Shown: positions 1 to 6,874, counted from the stretch's first letter. The stretch is 7,325 nt of DNA from Pseudomonadota bacterium (GCA_021795795.1 JAJYPA010000422.1:1-7325), one strand, 5' to 3'. The notes: a model not told the origin generated them from the sequence alone. Translations and numbers: made by a program.

Positions 1-1
1 C

Positions 2-121
2 ACGATCGAAAGGCGCCCAGGCTTTGAACATTACTGGTCACGGGTCAGTGCCCGCCCGGCTGCCATCAGGGCCAAACAGATCGACGATGATCTTTTACCC
101 AAGGACGCCACAAAAACATGA
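2..121 (+). CDS. C-terminal end of a glutathione S-transferase-like protein (partial)
   Basis: The window opens inside a reading frame that gives 39 residues before a TGA stop. The visible tail contains RPGFEHYWSRVSARPA followed by an acidic stretch (IDDDLL). This pattern of an aromatic-rich helix, then 'R-x-x-x-RPA', is typical of the last helices of the GST C-terminal domain. The start and the thioredoxin-like N-terminal domain lie outside the window, so class and substrate cannot be given. It is followed on the same strand by a second, complete GST gene 131 bases downstream, so this appears to be a tandem pair of glutathione-linked enzymes. The call rests on a short stretch; another alpha-helical protein ending in a similar motif is possible. 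Confidence 0.55.
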   Translation, partial: TIERRPGFEHYWSRVSARPAAIRAKQIDDDLLPKDATKT

Positions 122-135
122 CAGGGATATAAGGC

Positions 136-163
136 CAGGCGGCGTGATACATTTTGTCGCCTG
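136..163 (+). repeat. Imperfect inverted repeat between the two GST genes
   Basis: CAGGCG at 136-141 pairs with CGCCTG at 158-163. The stem can be extended inward by a C-G pair and G-T wobbles, leaving a loop of roughly ten bases. It lies 14 bases after the stop of the upstream GST-like gene, where a terminator could sit, but no run of T follows on either strand, so intrinsic termination is doubtful. It may be only a weak RNA hairpin. Confidence 0.3.
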
Positions 164-252
164 AAAACTACTGCGTATGAGTCGCTGTGTAGCGTTTGAG
201 GTGGTCAGAAAGCCGTTCGGATAGGCACCTTCATCCCCTCTCAGGAGTTCTT

Positions 253-930
253 ATGACCCAGACCTCTCGTTTCGAACTGTTCTCTTTCTGGCGCACCTCC
301 GCGACCTACCGCGTACGGGTGGGTTTTAACCTCAAAGGTGTGCAGCCAGAGGAACATTATGTGAATCTCGATGCGGGCGAGCAACGCAGTGAGGCATTTC
401 TGAGAATCAATCCATTGGGAGCTGTTCCGGCTTTGATCGACCGGGAAGCGGGGCAGTCCACTATCCCCCTGACCCAATCAGTGGCCATTCTGGAGTTTCT
501 CGAAGAAACCTACTCCACACCCGCGATGTTGCCCCAGGATGAGCATGGACGCGCCCGCGTTCGCTCCCTTGCCACCATGCTGGCAGCCGACACCCATCCG
601 CTGATTACACCGCGGGTCAAAAAATATCTGACAACGGCTGGAAACTTTGACGAAGTAGCATGGCGGGCTTGGCAGACTCATTGGTTTGGTACAGGTCTAC
701 AGGCTTTGGAACAACGCTTGGCCAACGAGACCGGGACCGGCACGTTCTGTCATGGTGACACACCGACTATGGCCGACATCTGCCTCGCCAGCATCATCGT
801 CGTTATGCGTACCTTCAAGATCGAAGTAGCCGATATCCCGACGGTCCAGCGTATTATGGCGACTTGTGAGCAACTCGACGCTTTTGCGAAGGCTGATCCC
901 GGCCGCCAGTTCGGTGCGCCCAAAAGCTAA
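253..930 (+). CDS. Glutathione S-transferase, zeta / maleylacetoacetate-isomerase-like
   Basis: A 225-residue soluble enzyme. The ATG at 253 is chosen over an in-frame ATG at 196 because AGGAG (243-247) sits 5 bases before it and homology begins there. Residues 1-85 form the thioredoxin-like glutathione-binding domain: [18 protein letters not shown] (12-29) matches the zeta-class active-site region, V58-P59 is the expected cis-proline turn in [10 protein letters not shown], and Q75-S76 is the glutathione-contacting pair. The helical C-terminal domain includes DTHPL, the zeta-like [14 protein letters not shown], and [14 protein letters not shown]. Zeta enzymes isomerise maleylacetoacetate or maleylpyruvate using glutathione, in tyrosine or gentisate breakdown. 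No other gene of those pathways is here, so the true substrate may be different. The position with Cys in eukaryotic SSC motifs is Ala17, which I believe is common in bacterial members. The next gene begins 55 bases after the stop, so the two may be co-transcribed. Confidence 0.85.
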   Translation: MTQTSRFELFSFWRTSATYRVRVGFNLKGVQPEEHYVNLDAGEQRSEAFLRINPLGAVPALIDREAGQSTIPLTQSVAILEFLEETYSTPAMLPQDEHGRARVRSLATMLAADTHPLITPRVKKYLTTAGNFDEVAWRAWQTHWFGTGLQALEQRLANETGTGTFCHGDTPTMADICLASIIVVMRTFKIEVADIPTVQRIMATCEQLDAFAKADPGRQFGAPKS

Positions 931-970
931 AATTCGTGGCGGATCTGCTCTGACGAACTTCGAAGGTACC

Positions 971-976
971 AGGAGG
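971..976 (+). promoter_or_regulatory. Shine-Dalgarno site that sets a TTG start for the activator gene
   Basis: A full AGGAGG lies 9 bases before TTG at 986, an ideal spacing. The in-frame ATG at 992 would be 15 bases away and the ATG at 866 has no comparable site and lies inside the GST gene. I therefore place the activator start at the TTG. Confidence 0.7.
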
Positions 977-985
977 GCCGAAAAA

Positions 986-2572
986 TTGAGTATGGGGGAA
1001 CCCGCAGAGTCATTCAATATTGATTCCGAACTGACCGTGGTTCAGGAAGCGGCGCAGTTGATTACAGAAGATGTTGATCTGGACCAATCTATTCGCCGAA
1101 TTTTGCGCTTATTGTCGCATCTGCACGGATTGAATCGCGGCCGGGTGCTGCTCGCCGAAGGAAATGACCCGAAAAAGTTAATTACCATTCGATATTCTTA
1201 TGGTCTTACCTCCGAAGAAATAAAGAAAGGTAGATACGTAGCAGGAGAAGGCGTTACTGGATATGTTTACAAAACGGGGAAGATCGCATTAGTACAGGAT
1301 ATCGACGAGGAAGAGAAATATTTAACGCGGGCTGTATTCAGAAATGTTTTACCGAATGAAATGGTGGCCTATATCGCGGTGCCCATTTTTTGGGGTAAAA
1401 AGACCATAGGTGTACTGGCGGTTCACAGATTACGTAAACGCAAGAGGCCATTCCAACGTGATATTACGTTACTCAAGGTCATTGCAACATTAATCGGTCA
1501 AGGATTACGTATCGAAGAGATGGTGGCAGCGCGCACCGCCGACCTCGAGTCTAAAAACCAGCTACTCATAAATAAAATGGAGAGCCGTGGGGCCGCACAT
1601 GGCATTATAGGCCAGAGCCCTCTCCTGCAGGAGGCCGTCCAACAAGCATTTCTGGTGGCCCCGACCAATACGAATGTCTTGTTACAAGGGGAGTCCGGAA
1701 CCGGCAAGGAACTTTTCGCACGCATGATCCATATCGCAAGCGCGCGTTCGGGGGGGGCATTCGTCAGTATTAATTGCGCGGCTATCCCCAACTCGCTCAT
1801 CGAGTCTGAATTATTCGGATATGAACGAGGTGCTTTCACCGGAGCGGTATCGACTAAAATCGGGCGCATGGAGCTGGCGTCTGGTGGCACGCTTTTTTTA
1901 GACGAGATTGGGGATCTGGAACTAGCGTTACAGGCAAAGCTGCTGCGCGTTATAGAGTATAAAACGATACAACGGGTGGGTGGGACGAAAGATATTGCTG
2001 TCGATATCCGCATTGTCTCGGCCAGTCATAAGAATTTGCAACTCGCTGTTCAGGACAGTCAGTTTCGTCTAGATTTATTTTATCGATTGAATGTTTTTCC
2101 ATTACGAATTCCCGCTCTTCGGGAGCGCGGAGGGGACATCCGACTTCTCGCGCAACATTTCTTGAATAAATCCAATGGTGAGTTTTCGAAGGAGATGAAA
2201 TTCAGCAGTGATGCGTTGGCAGCCTTGGAGCGCTATGCCTGGCCAGGGAACGTACGGCAACTCGAAAATGTTATCAAACGCTTACTATTGTTGAGTGATA
2301 GTCGACTTATAGACGGTCATCTGGTCGAAGATGTGCTTGCGCATGAAATTTCCTCTGAAACTTTGATAAGTCATACCGTGCATAACACAGAACCGGGCGC
2401 GTCACCCGGAGATGTGCGTCCATACATGAAGGTTGTCTCCGATGAAGTAGGCGAGATTCAAGAGGCGTTGAGGAGGCAGCGGGGCAACAAAACCCGCGCT
2501 GCGATGAGCTTGGGGCTGACTCCACGGCAACTGACGTACCGCATGATAAAATTGAAGATTAAAAGCGAATGA
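986..2572 (+). CDS. Sigma-54-dependent transcriptional activator, NifA-like (GAF, AAA+, Fis HTH)
   Basis: A 528-residue bacterial enhancer-binding protein. Residues about 20-180 form a GAF sensor domain of the NifA type (RGRVLLAEG, then [18 protein letters not shown] and [19 protein letters not shown]). A short polar linker follows. The central AAA+ domain has Walker A GESGTGKE at 235-242, the sigma-54-contacting loop GAFTGA at 282-287, Walker B with D306-E307, and the FRLDLFYRL arginine-finger region at 360-368. All key motifs are intact, so it should hydrolyse ATP and open sigma-54 promoter complexes. The C-terminal Fis-type helix-turn-helix lies at about 500-522, and its TPRQLTYRM resembles the NifA recognition helix (TPRQVAYR). 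I see no Cys-rich linker like that of oxygen-sensitive NifA proteins. No nif gene is present, so I do not call it nifA; its likely target is the sigma-54 promoter 137 bases downstream. The ligand of the GAF domain is unknown. The gene looks richer in A/T than the GST before it. Confidence 0.9.
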   Translation: MSMGEPAESFNIDSELTVVQEAAQLITEDVDLDQSIRRILRLLSHLHGLNRGRVLLAEGNDPKKLITIRYSYGLTSEEIKKGRYVAGEGVTGYVYKTGKIALVQDIDEEEKYLTRAVFRNVLPNEMVAYIAVPIFWGKKTIGVLAVHRLRKRKRPFQRDITLLKVIATLIGQGLRIEEMVAARTADLESKNQLLINKMESRGAAHGIIGQSPLLQEAVQQAFLVAPTNTNVLLQGESGTGKELFARMIHIASARSGGAFVSINCAAIPNSLIESELFGYERGAFTGAVSTKIGRMELASGGTLFLDEIGDLELALQAKLLRVIEYKTIQRVGGTKDIAVDIRIVSASHKNLQLAVQDSQFRLDLFYRLNVFPLRIPALRERGGDIRLLAQHFLNKSNGEFSKEMKFSSDALAALERYAWPGNVRQLENVIKRLLLLSDSRLIDGHLVEDVLAHEISSETLISHTVHNTEPGASPGDVRPYMKVVSDEVGEIQEALRRQRGNKTRAAMSLGLTPRQLTYRMIKLKIKSE

Positions 2573-2610
2573 ACAATCTGATCGAAAAAAGGGTGAGTCG
2601 GTAAATCGAA

Positions 2611-2652
2611 TATGACAAAATTAGCAATGTTAACATTGTTGATATTGTCATA
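2611..2652 (+). promoter_or_regulatory. Concentric palindrome, probable upstream activator site
   Basis: A perfect 14-bp palindrome CAATGTTAACATTG (2625-2638) is flanked by perfect 8-bp arms TATGACAA (2611-2618) and TTGTCATA (2645-2652). Both share the same symmetry centre (2631/2632), giving a 42-bp near-symmetrical element. It is centred about 104 bp upstream of the predicted start of the sigma-54 transcript, where enhancer-binding proteins usually bind. By position and symmetry the activator encoded just upstream is the best candidate ligand; this is inference. Confidence 0.6.
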
Positions 2653-2709
2653 CTCTGGGTGCCTGCGGCAAAAATAGCAACATATTGTAATTATTAAAAT
2701 AATATATTT

Positions 2710-2724
2710 TGGCATGTGTCTTGC
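2710..2724 (+). promoter_or_regulatory. Sigma-54 (-24/-12) promoter of the osmC-like operon
   Basis: TGGCATG at 2710-2716, four bases, then TTGC at 2721-2724 matches the known consensus TGGCAYG-N4-TTGCW at every position except the last (C at 2725). The invariant GG (2711-2712) and GC (2723-2724) are separated by exactly 10 bases. Transcription would begin near 2736, giving a leader of about 31 bases. A GAFTGA-containing activator gene lies immediately upstream, and I found no convincing sigma-70 promoter in this gap. Confidence 0.85.
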
Positions 2725-2726
2725 CT

Positions 2727-2756
2727 AGACAAGATTGCTTCAATAATCACTTGTCT
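2727..2756 (+). repeat. Inverted repeat across the predicted transcription start
   Basis: AGACAAG (2727-2733) and CTTGTCT (2750-2756) are perfect inverted repeats separated by 16 bases. They span from about -9 to +21 relative to the predicted sigma-54 start and end just before the GGAG ribosome site (2757-2760). Since only the right arm would be fully transcribed, this is more likely a DNA operator than an RNA hairpin. The arms share the core GACAA/TTGTC with the outer arms of the palindrome at 2611-2652. Confidence 0.45.
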
Positions 2757-2766
2757 GGAGAACACC

Positions 2767-3315
2767 ATGAGCGCATCCGCCGAAACAGTTACCGCTTCTA
2801 TAAATTACTTACGTCCCATCGATTCGAATGGCCTCGTCGCTTTAGGCGAAAAAGGTAAATTCAATCCGGACGCCGTTGTCACCCTCAAAGCAAAGACCGT
2901 TTGTGAAGGTCAGTTCCGCATGCAAACGTATGTACGCGACCTTCAACCCCTGTTGATTGACGAGCCACCGCACCTGCTGGGAGAAAATAATGCGCCCAAC
3001 CCTTCGGAAGCTGTTCTGGCTACCCTCGGTGCATGCCTTGCTGTGGGCGTGCACGCAAATGCTACTGCCCGGGGGGTGAAACTCACGCGACTGGAATTAC
3101 AACTGGAAGGCGATATCAACGTGACCGCCGTATGGGGTACGGGCGATCTCGATCCCGGCAAGGAACTGGGATTTACCGATGTACGCGTCAGGATCTCCGC
3201 AGACGGGGATGCGCCCAAATCGGTAATCGACGAAATCATCGCACATTCCAATGTCTGGTCCCCGGTGGCCAATACGCTAAGGCGGAACGTCAACCTGCTG
3301 GTCGAGCCCGTCTAA
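2767..3315 (+). CDS. OsmC-family protein with only one of the two usual catalytic cysteines
   Basis: A 182-residue cytosolic protein, first gene after the sigma-54 promoter. The ATG at 2767 follows GGAG (2757-2760) with 6 bases between. OsmC/Ohr proteins reduce organic or inorganic peroxides with a thiol pair and bind hydrophobic substrates. The OsmC fold is seen in DEPPHLLGENNAPNPSEAVLATLGACLAVGVHANA (about residues 65-98, with C90 in the classic LGAC position), followed by the GVKLTRLELQLEGD strand region, and in HSNVWSPVANTLRRNV near the C-terminus. At the second Cys position of Ohr/OsmC (usually CPVSNTL-like) this protein has W164. The only other cysteine is C46, on the strand before the core. 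Peroxidase activity by the standard two-Cys mechanism is therefore unlikely; a binding role or a different thiol chemistry is possible. The next gene starts 27 bases after the stop, so they are surely co-transcribed. Confidence 0.85.
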   Translation: MSASAETVTASINYLRPIDSNGLVALGEKGKFNPDAVVTLKAKTVCEGQFRMQTYVRDLQPLLIDEPPHLLGENNAPNPSEAVLATLGACLAVGVHANATARGVKLTRLELQLEGDINVTAVWGTGDLDPGKELGFTDVRVRISADGDAPKSVIDEIIAHSNVWSPVANTLRRNVNLLVEPV

Positions 3316-3341
3316 GCCCACACTCAGGAGCACGATCCATC

Positions 3342-4466
3342 GTGAATCAGTTCGCCAGAAATTTAATGGACAACGACTGGTCCGAGGCCGCGATGCTGGA
3401 TGCAGTATCGGCAGTCATTCGTCGAGATCTGCAGCCCATGACGACGCAAATTGATCTTGAAGGCATATACCCCGAGCGGGTGATGCGCAATCTCGGTGCC
3501 GCAGGGGCATTTTACCATCACTTGCCGGCCTCAGGTCACGTAGAAAGCATGAACCTACCGGTGGCCGTCAAGGCCATGAGCCGTGTCTCCGAGGAATGCA
3601 TGTCTACCGGCTTCGCGGTGTGGTGCCAGGACACCTGTGGATGGTATCTGGAGAATGCCGCAAATTCCATGGTGCAGGAGCAATGGATTCGTACAGTGGC
3701 ATCCGGGAAAACCCTGGGTGGTACCGGAATGTCAAATACCATGAAAGCCTTTGCAGGGATTGAAAGACTGCGATTGCAGGGCAGGCGCGTAGAAGGCGGA
3801 TATCTAGTCAATGGTAATTTGCCCTGGGTATCCAATCTGGGACGGGGACATGTCTTTGGAACCCTGTTTGCCCTTGAAGGAGCATCCCATCAGTCGGTAA
3901 TGACGCTCGTGGATTGTGATATGCCGGGATTTACCCTCAAGCAAATGGCGCATTTCACGGCACTGGAAGGTTCTGGGACATATGCCTGTATTTTTGACGA
4001 TGTCTTTATTCCAGATGCGATGATTATTGATGAGAACGGAGCGGCCTTTTTGCATCACAGTAAAGCGGGAATCGTACTGCTGCAAATAGGTATGGGACTG
4101 GGTGTCGCACAGTCCTGTATTGACATCAGCAGAGAGACAGAATCATTGTTGAGTCATGTAAACCGATATCTGGATGATCGTCCTGACGATCTACAAAATG
4201 AATTGAATGAAATAAACGAAGCGGTAATGGCTTTGGCAGAAACGCCTTACGAATACGCCAAGGAATATTTTCGGGCAGTTTTGCAGGTGCGTCTGCGGGT
4301 AAGTGAGATCACGCTTCGCTCAGCACAATCTGCCATGCTGCATTCCGGGGCTAAAGGTTACCTGCGGACGGCACCCGCCCAGCGCAAGCTCCGCGAAGCC
4401 TATTTTGTGGCCATGATAACGCCATCCATAAAACATCTACGTAAAGAGCTTGCGGAGATGAGCTAG
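3342..4466 (+). CDS. Acyl-CoA-dehydrogenase-fold flavoprotein, divergent
   Basis: A 374-residue protein of usual family length. I choose GTG at 3342, 11 bases after CAGGAG (3325-3330); the in-frame ATG at 3366 has no ribosome site, and the frame open further upstream only overlaps the osmC-like gene. The N-terminal helical domain (1-120) leads to a central beta domain with GGTGMSN (126-132), in place of the usual TEP-x-AGSD flavin motif, and GGYLVNGNLPWVSN (PWVSN at 161-165), equal to the family's 'NG-x-K-x-W-I-[ST]-N'. The C-terminal helices carry the LHSGAKGYL region (333-341). Where dehydrogenases have the 'YEGT' base, this protein has MITPS (358-362), so classical alpha,beta-dehydrogenation is doubtful. 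The fold also includes flavin monooxygenases (DszC, SfnB-like) and nitroalkane oxidase, so an oxidase or monooxygenase is plausible. The adjacent rubredoxin reductase could exchange electrons with it. The substrate is unknown. Confidence 0.8.
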   Translation: MNQFARNLMDNDWSEAAMLDAVSAVIRRDLQPMTTQIDLEGIYPERVMRNLGAAGAFYHHLPASGHVESMNLPVAVKAMSRVSEECMSTGFAVWCQDTCGWYLENAANSMVQEQWIRTVASGKTLGGTGMSNTMKAFAGIERLRLQGRRVEGGYLVNGNLPWVSNLGRGHVFGTLFALEGASHQSVMTLVDCDMPGFTLKQMAHFTALEGSGTYACIFDDVFIPDAMIIDENGAAFLHHSKAGIVLLQIGMGLGVAQSCIDISRETESLLSHVNRYLDDRPDDLQNELNEINEAVMALAETPYEYAKEYFRAVLQVRLRVSEITLRSAQSAMLHSGAKGYLRTAPAQRKLREAYFVAMITPSIKHLRKELAEMS

Positions 4467-4526
4467 GACTCACGCTTGGTCGGGATGAAACCAGAAAAAC
4501 ATACAAGCTAAGCGCAGAGGAACCCA

Positions 4527-5912
4527 ATGCATAGCAAAAATTATGAACGCTGGATCTGTGAAGCCTGCGGGTTTATATACGATGAAGCGCAAGGTGATCC
4601 GGATTCAGGACTCGCACCAGGAACGTGCTATGCGGACATACCAGAAGGGTGGGAATGTCCTTTGTGCGGTATGCGCAAGAGTGATCTGCGACTGTTGACC
4701 GATTCTCCGGCGGGTGATTTGCGAAAAACCGAACACATAAAAACACCTGACCGGTGCGAATGTCGTGGAGGAGCTGAATATATTGTTATTGTGGGTGCGG
4801 GATTTGCAGGGTGGTCGGTTGCAGAGGCCCTAAGACGTATTGGATCCTCCGCACCGGTGCTACTGATCAGCAGCTGCAGAGGTGATTTCTATTCCAAGCC
4901 GTCGCTCTCTGGAGCTCTGGCCGATGGAAAGACAGCCCAGGATCTCATTTACGAGGATGCGTTTAGCAGAGCGCAGCGGCTGAACATCCAAATTCGTACC
5001 GACACGCCGGTGATCCAGTTGGATCCTTCACGGAAGAGATTGATCACTTCACACGGCTCTATCGCTTATGGAAAATTGGTGCTTGCCCTTGGTGCACACC
5101 AACGTGAGCTAGCGCTACGCGGTAATGCCGCACATAACGTACATGCCGTGAATGACCTTGCGGATTACATGAAACTCCGCCAAAAGCTGGACTCCGGCCC
5201 TAAACTGGTGACGATTTTGGGTTCCGGCCTCATTGGGTGCGAGTTTGCGGATGATATCTCCGGCGCCGGACATGCCGTAACGATGGTGGACCCCAATCAC
5301 TGGCCCCTGTCGCGACTGCTTCCAGAGGAAATGGCGATAGACCTGCAGAAGCAACTGAATGACAAAGGGATAGTTTTTCATCTTGGTACTATTCTTACGA
5401 CGCTGGAATATTCTGCGGGCCGCTATCGGGCAGTTCTCCAGAATGGGGTCACCTTCGAGACAGATATAGTGGTCATCGCCGCTGGATTGATACCTAATAC
5501 CGGTCTGGCAGAGCGCACCGGATTGAAGGTTGACAAGGGGATCAGCGTGGATCTTCAGATGCAGTCTTCCATCAGCGATATATACGCCTTAGGTGACTGT
5601 GCCTCCGTAGAGGGTACGGTATACTCATACATCGAACCGATCAAACATCAGGCAGAAACAATTGCAGAAAATCTGACTGGCCAGCGTTCTTTATTCTCCA
5701 AAAAACCAACGATTATAAAAGTAAAAACACCCACTTTTCCGTTGGCTGCATGTCAAATCAGAAAGACTGAAACCAGAGCATGGACAGTGGTTGAGAGGCA
5801 AGAGCATGGTTGTAGAATGGAGTTGACAGATGAACACGGAGAATTGGCGGCAGTTGCGATATCCGGCTTTGAAAAATTAGCAGCCAGAGAATTATATAAA
5901 TACTGCATGTGA
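4527..5912 (+). CDS. Rubredoxin fused to NAD(P)H:rubredoxin reductase
   Basis: A 461-residue two-part electron carrier; ATG at 4527 follows AGAGGAA (4516-4522). Residues 1-55 are a complete rubredoxin with the iron ligands C11-x-x-C14 and C44-x-x-C47, within WICEACGFIYDEAQGDP and WECPLCG. After a linker (about 56-84) comes an FAD/NAD oxidoreductase: FAD-binding GAGFAG at 90-95, the reductase-typical FYSKPSLSGALADGKT, NAD-binding GSGLIG at 232-237, and the second FAD motif YALGDCAS with D357. The C-terminal 75 residues resemble the rubredoxin-docking domain of AlkT-type reductases. The enzyme should pass electrons from NAD(P)H through FAD to the iron centre. Rubredoxin systems serve alkane hydroxylases or peroxide and oxygen reduction; no alkB-like gene is seen here, so the neighbouring flavoprotein is the likely partner. 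The linker carries an unusual Cys-Glu-Cys at 77-79. It lies 60 bases after the flavoprotein gene. Confidence 0.92.
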   Translation: MHSKNYERWICEACGFIYDEAQGDPDSGLAPGTCYADIPEGWECPLCGMRKSDLRLLTDSPAGDLRKTEHIKTPDRCECRGGAEYIVIVGAGFAGWSVAEALRRIGSSAPVLLISSCRGDFYSKPSLSGALADGKTAQDLIYEDAFSRAQRLNIQIRTDTPVIQLDPSRKRLITSHGSIAYGKLVLALGAHQRELALRGNAAHNVHAVNDLADYMKLRQKLDSGPKLVTILGSGLIGCEFADDISGAGHAVTMVDPNHWPLSRLLPEEMAIDLQKQLNDKGIVFHLGTILTTLEYSAGRYRAVLQNGVTFETDIVVIAAGLIPNTGLAERTGLKVDKGISVDLQMQSSISDIYALGDCASVEGTVYSYIEPIKHQAETIAENLTGQRSLFSKKPTIIKVKTPTFPLAACQIRKTETRAWTVVERQEHGCRMELTDEHGELAAVAISGFEKLAARELYKYCM

Positions 5913-5935
5913 TAACAAAAGATTACCATTTGCGA

Positions 5936-5951
5936 GTTAATATATATTAAC
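5936..5951 (+). repeat. Perfect 16-bp AT-rich palindrome before the FNT gene
   Basis: GTTAATATATATTAAC is fully self-complementary and ends 5 bases before the ribosome site AGAGGAA (5957-5963) of the channel gene, within a 56-base gap between two genes of the operon. It could be an operator, or an RNA fold that affects translation of the downstream genes. AT-rich palindromes of this size can also arise by chance, so a function is uncertain. Confidence 0.4.
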
Positions 5952-5968
5952 AGTATAGAGGAACTATA

Positions 5969-6874
5969 ATGGAAATAGTACCAGAAGAGATCCAACCTAA
6001 GGTTGGTAGAATATTACCACAAAGATTTATGGAGCCGAAATCTATCAGCGAAACACTCGATGCTTTCACGAGTATAGCCGTTACAAAGTGGTCCCGACCG
6101 TTAGGATTCTTTTTTCAATCCATTGCGGGTGGTGCAATGGTATGCTTTGGAGTAATTCTTGCGATTGCGACCGGTGCAGGAATTGCTACTCCAGGTATAG
6201 CTAATCTAGTAAGCGGTTTAGTTTTCGGGTTTTCATTTGTAGCCATTATGGTATCAGGCGCATCCCTGATAACCTCGGATATGGCCGCTGGATTTGTTGC
6301 TATGAGCCGCAGAAAAATGACGTTCTCTTCCTATATCAGCTTCTTACTGGTAGGCTGGATAGGAAATATCGTTGGAGCGTTCATTTTTATTGGCATTGTA
6401 GCCGCCGGGCCAGGCGCATATGCGAAACCCATATTTCTTGATCGAGCGCACTTGATAGCGCTATCAAAAGTCGGACCAGATGCCATATCCGTTTTTTGTA
6501 TGGCAATTATTTGTACGTGGTTGTTACAAACCTCCTTTTTTCTCTATGTGAAGGCTCGTACAGACATCGGTAAAATGGTGGTGGCTTGGTACGGACCGTT
6601 GGCATTCGTAGCCGGTATGACCGAGCATTGTATCGCTAACATCGGAATGATCGGATTACCGCTTCTTATGCAAAGCCGATACATTGCGCTAAACAGTGCT
6701 GCCTTAGCCACCCCTGCTAGTAAAATAAAACTACTCACTTGGGGTTTTGGACATTTTGGTCTCTTGCGTAATGAACTTATAGTTTGGGCCGGAAACTGGA
6801 TAGGTGGCACCGTTTTTGTTGCGATATTATTCATGATGATCTCTTTGGCCTATGACAAGACTAGGCCAGTATAA
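5969..6874 (+). CDS. Formate/nitrite transporter (FNT/FocA-NirC) family channel
   Basis: A 301-residue inner-membrane protein; ATG at 5969 with AGAGGAA 5 bases before. After a hydrophilic N-terminus (1-44) there are six hydrophobic segments, roughly 45-71, 79-101, 120-146, 172-198, 206-235 and 268-296. Family marks are SGASLITSDM, with T102 at the pore-loop Thr; WIGNIVGA, matching 'W-x-x-x-x-GN-x-x-GA'; and TEHCIANI, matching EHSVANM, whose H220 is the pore histidine. The end has NELIVWAGNWIGG, the repeat of the GN-x-x-GG motif. FNT proteins are pentameric channels for small monovalent anions with proton: formate, nitrite, or hydrosulfide. The motifs differ enough from FocA and NirC that I do not assign an ion. 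The stretch between helices 3 and 4 (GPGAYAKPIFL) is longer than in the most compact members. It is probably the fourth gene of the operon and hints that the pathway makes or uses such an anion. Confidence 0.9.
   Translation: MEIVPEEIQPKVGRILPQRFMEPKSISETLDAFTSIAVTKWSRPLGFFFQSIAGGAMVCFGVILAIATGAGIATPGIANLVSGLVFGFSFVAIMVSGASLITSDMAAGFVAMSRRKMTFSSYISFLLVGWIGNIVGAFIFIGIVAAGPGAYAKPIFLDRAHLIALSKVGPDAISVFCMAIICTWLLQTSFFLYVKARTDIGKMVVAWYGPLAFVAGMTEHCIANIGMIGLPLLMQSRYIALNSAALATPASKIKLLTWGFGHFGLLRNELIVWAGNWIGGTVFVAILFMMISLAYDKTRPV

Noticed and set aside
154..181. Possible sigma-70 promoter TTGTCG-N16-TATGAG before the GST
   Set aside because: Each box matches only four of six bases and the spacing is one short of ideal; not strong enough to list.
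196..252. Longer N-terminus for the GST from an ATG at 196
   Set aside because: No ribosome site before 196, no GST homology in the extra 19 residues, and a good AGGAG lies before the ATG at 253.
903..942. CCGCCA/TGGCGG inverted repeat around the GST stop as a terminator
   Set aside because: Only 6 bp of stem with a 28-base loop and no T-run after it.
866..985. Longer N-terminus for the activator from an ATG at 866
   Set aside because: It would overlap the GST gene by 65 bases; the extra residues do not resemble a sensor domain, and AGGAGG points to the TTG at 986.
1884..1900. TGGCACG followed by a T-run, resembling a sigma-54 -24 box
   Set aside because: There is no GC at the -12 position, and it lies inside the Walker B coding region of the activator.
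1498..2013. Minus-strand open frames, the longest within the activator gene
   Set aside because: They are antisense to well-supported genes, lack ribosome sites, and their translations look like no known family.
2653..2709. IHF site between the palindrome and the sigma-54 promoter
   Set aside because: The stretch is AT-rich and includes ATTATT-N2-AATAAT, but no match to WATCAA-N4-TTR was found on either strand.
3033..3341. Longer N-terminus for the flavoprotein
   Set aside because: The extra frame is the out-of-frame shadow of the osmC-like gene, rich in Arg and Gly, with no family similarity.
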